A stretch of 64,000 bases of DNA from Verrucomicrobiaceae bacterium (GTDB taxonomy: Bacteria > Verrucomicrobiota > Verrucomicrobiia > Verrucomicrobiales > Verrucomicrobiaceae): the NCBI GenBank assembly GCA_015075365.1, contig JABTUN010000004.1, forward strand, positions 558,001 through 622,000, in the 5' to 3' direction. Position numbers and translations under genes: made by a program. The notes beneath the pieces are model-generated. The model had not been told where the DNA came from and did no database searches. It saw only the letters and a program-made list of their open reading frames with translations. Shown piece after piece: positions 37,892-47,100 of this stretch (its first letter is position 1; each line of letters opens with the position of its first letter).

Positions 37892-37942
37892 GAACGAGTC
37901 AGCCAGCGTGCAGTTTGGCGGGCTGAAGCCCTGGATTACATT
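37892..37942. repeat. Single REP right arm, direct repeat of the A3 right half
   Basis: This 51-nt copy of the A3 right half (GAACGAGTCAGCCAGCGTG start) ends GGGCTGAAGCCCTGGATTAC plus ATT at 37942. Its end overlaps the TAA stop (37941-37943) of the giant minus-strand gene. It has no left partner, so it is a single REP rather than a hairpin pair. Confidence 0.8.
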
Positions 37943-40900
37943 ATTGGAACACCACGCGATAGAACTTCCCGTCCAAGGTGATGGTGAGGGTGTAGTCGAT
38001 GCGCTGGTAGTCGCCTTCATCGGTGATGACGGAGGCGGTTTCCCAGCCGGGGACGGTGGTCCAGCTTGCGAGGTTGCTGGAGACTTCGATGCGGGCCTGC
38101 TCGGTGATGCCTTTGGGGCGGCGGAAGGTGAGGGTGAGGTTGTTTCCGGTGCGGGCGGCGGCGAGAGGCTCGTCGCTGCCGGCGTTGGGATTGCCGCCGA
38201 GGAGGTATTCAGCGTAGTTGCTGCGGCCGTCGCCATCGGCGTCGCCGCCGGGGCCGGTGAGGGTGCTGTTTTGGAGCTGGGAGAAGTTGAAGCGCTGCAC
38301 CTGCCACTTGTTGAAGGACTGAGTGGTGCTGTTGAGGAAGAGGGCGTCGGCGAACTGCGGGAAGTCGATGAAGGGATTGCGATTGCCCTGCCCTCGGGTG
38401 ACGCCGCTGATGCTCACGCCGGAGTAGATCAGGTTGTTGCGGTTGCGCTCGTAGTCGGTGGGCGGATGCGCCTTGTGCCAGGCGAGCAGGGTGCTGAGGA
38501 CGCCGTGCGTGCCGGTGGCACCGGTGCTGTCGGAAAGCATGAGATCGGTGGTGAGCACATCGCCGCCGTCGTAGCGAACCATCATGTAGAGCAGGGCACG
38601 GGCGACGACGCCTTTGTCGCGATCATGCGGCTCCCAGGAGTCGCCGTCCTTGAAGGACTCGGGCGCGAAGGGATCGCTGTCGAGATTGGCGCTTTCATCG
38701 AAGATGAGGTTGGAGCGCAGGCTGTTGACCGTATCTTTGCAGGGGAAAAGGTGATGGATGTCGCTGTAGTCGGCTCCTTCATCGCCCACGCCGTCGCTGC
38801 GCGGCCAGACGTGCTCGCGGTTCCAACTGGTGGAGGTTTTGGGCAGGTTGGCGTTCGAGTAAAGCAGGCGGACGGCGCTGCTATCGTTCGCAGCTTCATC
38901 AATGACACGCATCACGTCATCGACGGTGTTGTAATCAATGACGACATGGTCGTCAATGATGTTGTGGAGGGCGGTTTGCAGCGCGGAGCCGGTCAATCCG
39001 GCGGCGGGGGCGTAGTAGTTCGCGAGATTGGTGCTCGGCGGAAGCGTGACGCCGTTGAGCGTGAGATTCACAAAAACAAGGTGGTGATCGGAGGCGGTGA
39101 TCGCGCCACTCATGGGATCGCCAGCGCCGGGCCAGAAGACGCCGCCAGTCGGCGCATCGAAGCCGAAGATGCTCGGCAGCGCGTAGTCCACACGCACGCC
39201 ACCGCTGAAACCGGCGGTATCATCCGGCTGCGGGCCTGCGCCACCACCGGGAACGAAGGCTCCGTTGAAGAGCACGTTGTTGATCACGCTGAGGATCGCG
39301 GGCGGTGTGCTGTCGCCTTCATTCTGATCGGCGTTTTGATCGCCCACGAGCACGAAGCGCGAGTTCGGCGCGAGGCCACCGCCAGGCGCGGCGGAGGTTT
39401 CCGTGTCATCGTAGATGTAGGCGCTGCTCGCAGGCGTGACGTAGTCGCTCCAGAAACGGATCTCATCGCTGTTGCGGCGGCCATTGTGATCGACTCCCGC
39501 TTTCCAGGGCAGACCTGCTCCCGGCGCATCAAACACCGGCGGCGTGGGATGGCTGGCGAGGATGTGAACGGGCGTGTCATTGATGAGCACAGGCACGTCA
39601 GCGTGATTCTTCGAGGAAAGGCGATACACGTTCAACTCAGCTGGCGAATACCAATCGCCCGTGCCTGCGATGTCAGGATCATCGGGCAGCAAGGCACCGG
39701 GCATGTCTTTCCAGAGGAATTTTTGGAAGGTGCGAATGTTCGCGGTGTCGATGGGATGCTTCGAGAGCACCACAAAGGCATACTGGCCGGGGAAGGCACC
39801 GAAACCGAGCGCGTCCTCGCCGTAGCCCGTCGCGCCGGGCGTGGTGACGATGGTGCCGTTGTTGTCGAGATCGAATCCCGAGGCGATGCCGGTGTTGGAA
39901 GGCGCGATGAAGGCATACGGGTAATAAACGGGCGCTTCGCCGCTCTGGCCGACTTCGAGGTAGTTCTCCTGGAAGCGTTTCAGCGCCTCGCCCTTCGCGT
40001 CGTAGTCGAATTCATTGAGCAGGAGCACGTCGGCGTTGTTGCGCTGGATGACGCGGGCGATGTTCTGGCTCTGCGTGGCATTCACGGTGGCCAGATCGGT
40101 GATCAAAGCGCCCGCGGTGGCCCGGTAGTGGCTGATGTTGTAGGTGGCGACCTTGAAGCTGTTCGAGGTGGCGACGCTCGTGTTCGTGATGTTCACCGTG
40201 ACCTGGCTCAGCGTGTGATTCGTGCCGTCAAAGGCCTGCAAGCGCAGCTCATGCGAGGGCTGCGAGGCCATGTCGATGGCATCCACATTCGCGATGGTGA
40301 TGATGCCCGTGTTCGGGTTCACCTTGAAGGCACCTTTCTCGATGCCTTTTTCGAGGAAGCAGAGCTGGCCGCCCTCATAGAGCTGCTTGGTGGAGATGAG
40401 GCCGTTGTTCACGCTGTGCGCCTGAAGGTCGAAAAGGAACAACTCGCCCGGAGCCTCGCCGAAGAGCGAGGACACGTCGATGATGCCGGAGGATTCCCAG
40501 TTGCCGACATCGCCCGGATTGGTGTCCGTGGAGCCGAGCGGCAGCACGGTGCTGCGATCGGTCTGCGTGATGCGCACCGCCGCGCCGGTGGTGGCGTTCA
40601 GTTTCCAGATGGAGGTCTCAAAACCGGCCGCGCCGAAGCTGCCCGTCTGATTGGCCTGATCTTCCTGCACATAAATGAAGCCGTCATCGGCCCAGTCGAG
40701 ATTGTCCGGGCAGCGCAGACCTTCCTCAGGACTCATGAACTGGCCGCCGCCCGCGTCATCGCCATCGTAAAGGATGCGGATGTTGCCTGCGGTGGGCACG
40801 GCGCTGCCGTTGAAGTCGATGTCGAGGATGTAGGTGTCGCCCCAGTTATCCAGCGGATACACGCTGCCGCGGCCGGTGGAGGTGAAGGCGACGATGCTGC

Positions 40901-43886
40901 CATCCGTGGGGCTGGTGCTGAGATCTTCCGGACGCGAGAAAAGGAAGCAGCCAAGGCCGGAAGCCTCGCTGCCGAGCGTGGTGTCGTTTTTATAACCCTG
41001 CGCATCGTGCCCGGCGGTGCCCGCATTGGCGATGTTTCGCGCATTCACCGCCACCCAGGTGCCGGTGCGAGTGGCTCCGGTGCCGTTGAACTGCTGCGGC
41101 GTGGTGTTTCCATTCGTGGTCTTCCAAACATAGAGCTGGCCGCCTTTGAGGCCGTTGCGCTCGACGAAGTTGGCACCTGGAGCGGTGCTCTTTTCGCCGA
41201 CGTAGAGATACAAAGGCCGCGCCTGCGCATCATCGCCCAAGAGGAAGGCCACATGCGTGGTGGTGCCGGTATCGATCAGCGCGGCATTTTCCCAGGAGCC
41301 GCGACCAAAGTCCGGCAGCGCCCAAAGATCGCCATTCGAGGTGTCGAGCGCCCAGTAGGTGCCGCCATGTGGATGACCAAAGGCCGTCGAGGTCTCCTCA
41401 CCCATGATGTAAATGCGATCCACGAGGCCACGGCCCGCGCCCCAGAGATTTGGCTCAAACAACGCCGAGGAGCAGGTGCGGTCGAGGCCGCCCATCTCAA
41501 GCTGTGCGGTGCTCGTCACCACCGTGCCGGTGCGGTCATACATGCGAGCGATGGCCAGACCGCCATCGACGACACGGCGCGTCGTTTTATCAATGTCCCA
41601 GTAGCTGATGCGAGCGCCGCCTTTCGTGATCACCGTTCCATTCGCCAGCGTGTAAGGATAGCCAGCGGAGCCGGTGTTGGGGATTTCGATCTCGTGATTG
41701 CTGAAGACGCGAACCGTGTTCGCATTCAGCGAGAAGGCTCCGAGGCCGTCGAGCGTGCCCACAGGTGAGAAAGCGCCTGCGGAGGTCGGATTCAGCGCTC
41801 CGGTGGCTCCGGTGATCGTGTCGCCGATGGTGAAGATCGGATTCACGACGTAGCCACTGCCCGGAACGGCCTTCATCATCGCCGTGGAGCCGCTGCCGCC
41901 GAGCATGGCATACTTGATGCCTTCCTTGCCGTTGATGTTCGAGTTCAGCTGAGCCACCACCGTGCCCGCGGGAGCATTCTGCGAGGCGCTGAACGGCCCC
42001 AGATTCGTGATCGGCGGCTGCGCGGTGCTGAAGTTCCACGTCGTCGTGTCGGCGATGCCGGCGAAATCATTGCCCGAAGTGTCCTCGATGGCTCCCGCGG
42101 TGATTTGCACATAATAACTGCCCGCCGACTCCAGCGAGGCCGCTGGATCAATCGTCACCATGCCGAGATTCAACGTCACCTGCGTGCTGGTGACCGGAAT
42201 GGCCTCAAACACCGAATTGTCGCTGCTGCGGAAAATCGTGATCGTGCCTGCGGTGCCCTTTTGGACGATTTCGTTGAAGTTGATGCGCAAGTTCGACGAA
42301 ATCGGCAAACCGCCGCTGCCATCCGCTGGCGTGAAAAAGGCCACGGCAGGCGCGGTGGTGTCCACGCCGGTCGTTTCGTTCACCGTGAGCTTCAAAGACG
42401 GATCGCCGGGATCAAAGGTGTTTCCTTTGCCCGAGTAAGTGACGGCCGCCATCGGCGTGGTGGCCGCGATGATGATGCTGAAGTCCTCGCCGGTGTTCAG
42501 ACGCGAGACAAGCGCCGGACCGGCGGCGGCGAGATCAAGCGTGAACACATCCGTCTGACCGCCCGGCTTCGGAGTGTAGGGAAATTTGCCGAGAGAGATC
42601 GGCGCAAAGGTGAACTGCGAGTTGTTGATGCCATTGACCTGCGCCGCATCGAAGGTTTTGCCCGTGGCGGCATCGGTGGTGAAGAAGAACTCGACTTCCG
42701 TGCCCTGGGTGAAGGTGCGGTCGTTGTGCGTGAGCGTGAATTCAGCGCTCTGCACGCTGGTGATGGTCGAAGCACCGCTGAGGCCGAAGTCGAGCTTCGT
42801 CATGTTGAAGATGCCGAGGTCAAAACGGGCAAAGGTGCCCTGGCCGTTGCCTTCCGCGTAGTAGTCCGCGCTGGTGCTCGCGCCGGTGGGCAGCACACGC
42901 CAGCCGGTGGTGAAGGTTTCCGTGGCGCCCGGCAGCACGGAGGCCGCGATGGTGGTGAAGTTCCACGCCGCAGCGCCACTGATGCCTGCGTAATCATTGC
43001 CCGCGATGTCTTCAATGGCTCCGGCAGGAACCTCGATGTAGTAGCCGGTGGAGTTCGCAAAGTTCGCCGATGGCGTGATCGTCACTGCCGCGCCCGTCAC
43101 CGTGACCTGCGAGGTCGTCACGTCGATGCTCTCCAAGGTCGAGTTGTCGCTGCTGCGCTTGATGAGGATGCTGCCGGTGCCTTTTTTGACATTCTCATTG
43201 AAGGTGATCGTCGGAGTCGAGGTCACAGGCACGCTCGCGGCATTGTCCAGCGGAGCAAAGGCCGTGGCGAGCGGCGGCGTGCTATCCGAGGTCATCGTGG
43301 CGTTCACCTGGATGTTGTCGATGCGGTTGTTGCCAGTGGTGGAACTGGCGCCACTGAGTGTGTAGCGCAGGCGCACGTTCGCCTGGCCATCCACGGCGTT
43401 GATGGCGCTCAGATCGACCGTGGCGAGCGCAAACGTGGTCGAAGTCGTCGCCGTGTTCACACCGGAAATCATGGTGAAGGCACCGCCCGCGACGCTGTAG
43501 GACCACACGCCGCTGCTGTAGCCGCTCGACGTGCCGCGGGTGGCAAAGGTGATGATCGGATCACCAAAGTCCGCCAAATTGAGCTGCAACTCGATGAAAC
43601 TGTTGTTGCCCGCGTTGCTCACAAGGCTCAGCGAAGACCCTGACGCATCGGGAGAGATCGCATTGATCGTGGAGCCGCCAAAATCATCCACAAGGCCTGT
43701 CCAGCCCGTGAGAGACACGGTGCCCGTGCCTTGATTCGCCGTGATCGACGTCGGCACACCGCCCGCACCGGGCGCACTGGCCGTGGCGATGGAGAGCGAG
43801 TTGAAGTTCCAGTAGGCCACCGTGTCAGCAAGAGCACCGGAGGCGGTCATGAGCACGGTGAGGAGGGAAAGAAGAGGGCGTTTCAT
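37941..43886 (-). CDS. Giant secreted PhoX-like phosphatase/EEP/endonuclease I fusion
   Basis: The 1981-aa protein has a signal peptide (MKRPLLSLLTVLMTASGALA), an N-terminal beta domain (to about 200), two Ig-like Big_5/SwmB-type domains (about 203-312 and 508-620) around a DNRLRE-like region, and a PhoX-like domain (about 653-1180, TVRVFSNHEIEIPN). Then come a cadherin-like piece, an endonuclease/exonuclease/phosphatase domain (about 1240-1606: LLLNEFDYD, GDQNAD, SDHHLVFV) and endonuclease I (about 1613-1869: TSWNREHVWPRSDG, HHLFPCKDTVNSLRSN). It ends in a DADGDGRSNYAEYLLGGNP segment and a C-terminal domain resembling that of the other giant. Motifs appear intact. Extracellular nucleic-acid and phosphoester breakdown is inferred. 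Confidence 0.85.
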   Translation of the reverse strand: MKRPLLSLLTVLMTASGALADTVAYWNFNSLSIATASAPGAGGVPTSITANQGTGTVSLTGWTGLVDDFGGSTINAISPDASGSSLSLVSNAGNNSFIELQLNLADFGDPIITFATRGTSSGYSSGVWSYSVAGGAFTMISGVNTATTSTTFALATVDLSAINAVDGQANVRLRYTLSGASSTTGNNRIDNIQVNATMTSDSTPPLATAFAPLDNAASVPVTSTPTITFNENVKKGTGSILIKRSSDNSTLESIDVTTSQVTVTGAAVTITPSANFANSTGYYIEVPAGAIEDIAGNDYAGISGAAAWNFTTIAASVLPGATETFTTGWRVLPTGASTSADYYAEGNGQGTFARFDLGIFNMTKLDFGLSGASTITSVQSAEFTLTHNDRTFTQGTEVEFFFTTDAATGKTFDAAQVNGINNSQFTFAPISLGKFPYTPKPGGQTDVFTLDLAAAGPALVSRLNTGEDFSIIIAATTPMAAVTYSGKGNTFDPGDPSLKLTVNETTGVDTTAPAVAFFTPADGSGGLPISSNLRINFNEIVQKGTAGTITIFRSSDNSVFEAIPVTSTQVTLNLGMVTIDPAASLESAGSYYVQITAGAIEDTSGNDFAGIADTTTWNFSTAQPPITNLGPFSASQNAPAGTVVAQLNSNINGKEGIKYAMLGGSGSTAMMKAVPGSGYVVNPIFTIGDTITGATGALNPTSAGAFSPVGTLDGLGAFSLNANTVRVFSNHEIEIPNTGSAGYPYTLANGTVITKGGARISYWDIDKTTRRVVDGGLAIARMYDRTGTVVTSTAQLEMGGLDRTCSSALFEPNLWGAGRGLVDRIYIMGEETSTAFGHPHGGTYWALDTSNGDLWALPDFGRGSWENAALIDTGTTTHVAFLLGDDAQARPLYLYVGEKSTAPGANFVERNGLKGGQLYVWKTTNGNTTPQQFNGTGATRTGTWVAVNARNIANAGTAGHDAQGYKNDTTLGSEASGLGCFLFSRPEDLSTSPTDGSIVAFTSTGRGSVYPLDNWGDTYILDIDFNGSAVPTAGNIRILYDGDDAGGGQFMSPEEGLRCPDNLDWADDGFIYVQEDQANQTGSFGAAGFETSIWKLNATTGAAVRITQTDRSTVLPLGSTDTNPGDVGNWESSGIIDVSSLFGEAPGELFLFDLQAHSVNNGLISTKQLYEGGQLCFLEKGIEKGAFKVNPNTGIITIANVDAIDMASQPSHELRLQAFDGTNHTLSQVTVNITNTSVATSNSFKVATYNISHYRATAGALITDLATVNATQSQNIARVIQRNNADVLLLNEFDYDAKGEALKRFQENYLEVGQSGEAPVYYPYAFIAPSNTGIASGFDLDNNGTIVTTPGATGYGEDALGFGAFPGQYAFVVLSKHPIDTANIRTFQKFLWKDMPGALLPDDPDIAGTGDWYSPAELNVYRLSSKNHADVPVLINDTPVHILASHPTPPVFDAPGAGLPWKAGVDHNGRRNSDEIRFWSDYVTPASSAYIYDDTETSAAPGGGLAPNSRFVLVGDQNADQNEGDSTPPAILSVINNVLFNGAFVPGGGAGPQPDDTAGFSGGVRVDYALPSIFGFDAPTGGVFWPGAGDPMSGAITASDHHLVFVNLTLNGVTLPPSTNLANYYAPAAGLTGSALQTALHNIIDDHVVIDYNTVDDVMRVIDEAANDSSAVRLLYSNANLPKTSTSWNREHVWPRSDGVGDEGADYSDIHHLFPCKDTVNSLRSNLIFDESANLDSDPFAPESFKDGDSWEPHDRDKGVVARALLYMMVRYDGGDVLTTDLMLSDSTGATGTHGVLSTLLAWHKAHPPTDYERNRNNLIYSGVSISGVTRGQGNRNPFIDFPQFADALFLNSTTQSFNKWQVQRFNFSQLQNSTLTGPGGDADGDGRSNYAEYLLGGNPNAGSDEPLAAARTGNNLTLTFRRPKGITEQARIEVSSNLASWTTVPGWETASVITDEGDYQRIDYTLTITLDGKFYRVVFQ

Positions 43887-43910
43887 GAGGGCGGAAAAAA
43901 TCGCGCCCTC
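43887..43910 (-). promoter_or_regulatory. Stem-loop abutting the start codon of the PhoX-fusion gene
   Basis: GAGGGCG (43887-43893) and CGCCCTC (43904-43910) form a 7-bp stem directly next to the minus-strand ATG and could include the ribosome-binding region (read as GAGGGC). The rest of the divergent gap to 44183 is A/T-richer, with TTCACGCAAAAAAGTG near 43975. No Pho-box direct repeat with 11-bp period was found. Confidence 0.35.
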
Positions 43911-44183
43911 TCATTCATCACGTCTCCATCACCTTCACCGCCTCCTGCGTGAATCCTTCGACACTGCCTTTTTGTTCACGCAAAAAAGTGTAACAGCAGC
44001 GATCAAACGGCATCCGCGTGATTGCGGTTATGTGACATGTTTGACGCGGTTCGTTGTGTCTTTAGACCGACTTGAAACAGCCTCGTCACACGCGCATCAA
44101 CTCCGACGAAAAGGTCACACGCAATCACGAGCGCGAATTCAAAGCGCCTCCATGAATCGCGCGCTTCAAGCCACCCACTGCTT

Positions 44184-47100
44184 ATGAAAACGCGATTCAA
44201 ACTCTCTTCAACTTTCGCAGCCGTGCTCAGCATGGCTTGCATGATTCATCCAGGCGCTGCTCTGCAGGCGGCGCAGTTCACCGCAGGCAATGTTGTTGTT
44301 TATCGTGTCGGCTCAGGAACGGGCAGTCTCGTGAACACGGGCAATCCGGTGTTCCTCGATGAATACACCGTCGCAGGAACGCTCGTGCAGTCCATCGCGC
44401 TGCCGACGACGGTGAGCGGGGCGAACAAACGTCTAGTGAGCAGCGGCACGGCCACTTCGGAAGGCATGCTCACGCGCAGCGCGGACGGGCAGTATCTCAT
44501 TCTCACCGGTTATGATGTGACGCCGCCGGCAGCTTCATCGCTTTCAGGCACGACGGGTGCCGCGGTGAATCGCGTGATCGGTCGCGTGAACGCGGCGGGC
44601 ACGGTGGATACGAGCACGGCGCTGGCGGATTACGCGAGCGGCAACAATCCGCGCAGCGCGGTTTCCTCGGATGGCACGAAGCTCTGGATGGCAGGCGGCA
44701 CAGGTGGGGTGCGCTTTGCCACGCTGGGTGCGACAACTTCCTCCGATGTGAGCACGACGGTGACGAATCTGCGCCAGCTCGGCATCGCGGGTGGACAGCT
44801 TTTTGTCACCACATCGAGCGGCACGGCGGTGCGTCTCGGTACGGTGGGCACGGGATTGCCGGAGACGACCGGCCAGACGATCACGAATCTGACGGGCATT
44901 CCGACAACGGGCTCGCCTTATGCATTTTTCTTCGCGGATCTCGACGCGGGTGTCGCGGGTGTGGACACCGTTTACATCGCCGATGACACGAACACGGCGG
45001 GCACGGGCGGCATTCGCAAATTTTCCCTCGTGGGCGGCACCTGGACGGCGAATGGCATCGCGGGCACGCACAGCGACGCGTATCGCGGCATCACGGGTGT
45101 GGTGAACGCAAGCACGGTGACGCTGTATGCGACGCGCAAAGGTGGTTCCGCTGCCGCGGGTGGTGGTGAGCTGGTGAGCTTTGTCGATAGCACCGGCTAC
45201 AACGCCACGATCACGGCCACGCCGACGTTGCTGGCGACGGCGGCGGCGAACACCGCCTTCCGTGGTGTGGCTTTTGCTCCGGTGGAGACTCCGCAGCTCA
45301 TCGTGACAGAGATCAACTCGAATGCCACAGGCGGTGACTTTTGGGAGCTGACGAATGTCGGTGTGGCGACGCAGGACATCGGCAACTGGAAGTGGGATGA
45401 TGACAGCGCGAATCCGAATGATGCGGCGGCGGTGACGATCCCGGCGGGAACGATGATCGCTCCGGGTGAGTCGATCGTGCTGACCACGGCGGCGGATGCG
45501 GCGGCTTTCCGCACGCTTTGGAGCATCGCTCCGACGGTGCAGGTGATCGCCAGCCCCACGGGGCCAGGTTTCGGTCAAGGTGACCAGGTGCATCTCTTCA
45601 ATACCTCGGGTGCCACGGTGACGAGCTTTTCGTATGTGGCAGGCGGTTTCACCTTGAGCAGCGGCTCGCCTTCCATCGGTGGTCACGCGGGTGCTTCGGC
45701 AGGTGGTACGGCCACGCAGTCGGCGGTGATCGATCCGGCGTTTGGCTTCGGCGCGGGCCGCCGCTACATGGCGGTGAATGGAACGCCGGGCACTTCCGGT
45801 CTTAGCTTCGGCGGCGGACCTTCGATCACGCTTTCGCTGAGCTTCACGGCTTCCTCGTTCTCGGAAAGCGCCACAAATCCGGCCTCCGTCGGCACCGTGA
45901 GCCGCGCGACGAGCGGCACGAGCGATCTCGTGGTCACGCTGAGCTCCAGCGACACCACGGAGGCGACAGTTCCAGCCACGGTGACCATCCTGGCGAATCA
46001 AACGAGCGCGAATTTCGATGTCACCGCTGTGAACGACACCTTCCCGGATGGCAGCAAGACGGTGACGATCACCGCGAGCGCCGCGGATGCCACCACGCCG
46101 ACCTCGGATCTCACCGTGACAGACGACGGCGACGTGCTCGACACCAGCTTCATGCTCACCGAGGTGCAGTCGAATCAATCTGCCACGAAACCCACCACCG
46201 CGAATGACTACTGGGAGCTGACGAACATCAGCGGCGTGACGAAAGACATCAGCGGCTACTCCTGGCATGACAGCGGTCGCTCGGGAGCGGCGGCACAGGC
46301 TTGGAAGCTTCCTCCGGGCACCAGCATCGCCGCGGGCGAGTCGGTGATCTTCACCGCGACACCGGCCGCCGATTTCCGCGCCTGGTGGGGCCTCGCGCCG
46401 ACGGTGCAGGTCTTCACGAGCACGGGTGCGCCGGGCCTTGGACAAAATGATGGCATCTCGTTCTTCGATGCGGGTCAGAATAAGCTCTTCTTCTTCAGCT
46501 ACGGCATCGCAGGTTTCACGAAGGAAGACGGCTCTCCTTCCACCGGCGGTCATGCGGGACCTTCGGGTGGTGGTTCGGCCGATTCGCAGGCGTTGATCTG
46601 GGTTCCGGCCTCCGGCACTGCCACTCCGCGTTATACCGCCGCCACGGGCATCCCTGGCAATCACGCCAGCTTCACCGCCGTCTCGCCTGCGACGGATACC
46701 GGGTCGCCGGGCAATCAAGGAGCCATCATTCCGACGGTGAGCATCGGCAGCGCTTCCATCAATGAAGGCAACAGCGGCACCACGCTGCTTTCTTTGCCCG
46801 TCACGCGTTCTGACACCACCACGGCCTTCACGGTCGATTACGCCGTCACGGGCGGCACGGCCACCAGCGGCACGGATTTCGCCACGCTGGCCTCCGGCAC
46901 GCTCACTTTCACGAATGGCGGCGCCGCTTCGCAAAACATCGACATCACGGTGAATGGCGACACGACCTCCGAGGCCGATGAAACCGTGATTGTCACGCTT
47001 TCGAACGTCGTGAACACCACCGGTGCCACGGTGATCCAGACCGCCGCAGGCACCGGCACGATCCTCAATGATGACATCGTGCCCGCGAGCATCGCCACGC

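Noticed and set aside
37821..41768. 1315-codon plus-strand frame opposite the PhoX-fusion gene
   Set aside because: It starts in REP repeats and otherwise mirrors the minus-strand gene, whose nuclease motifs are clear.
44030..44055. Possible Pho box (GTGACATGTTTGACG) between the giant genes
   Set aside because: The GTCA-like elements are 9 bp apart instead of the 11-bp period of known Pho boxes, and one weak match is not enough.
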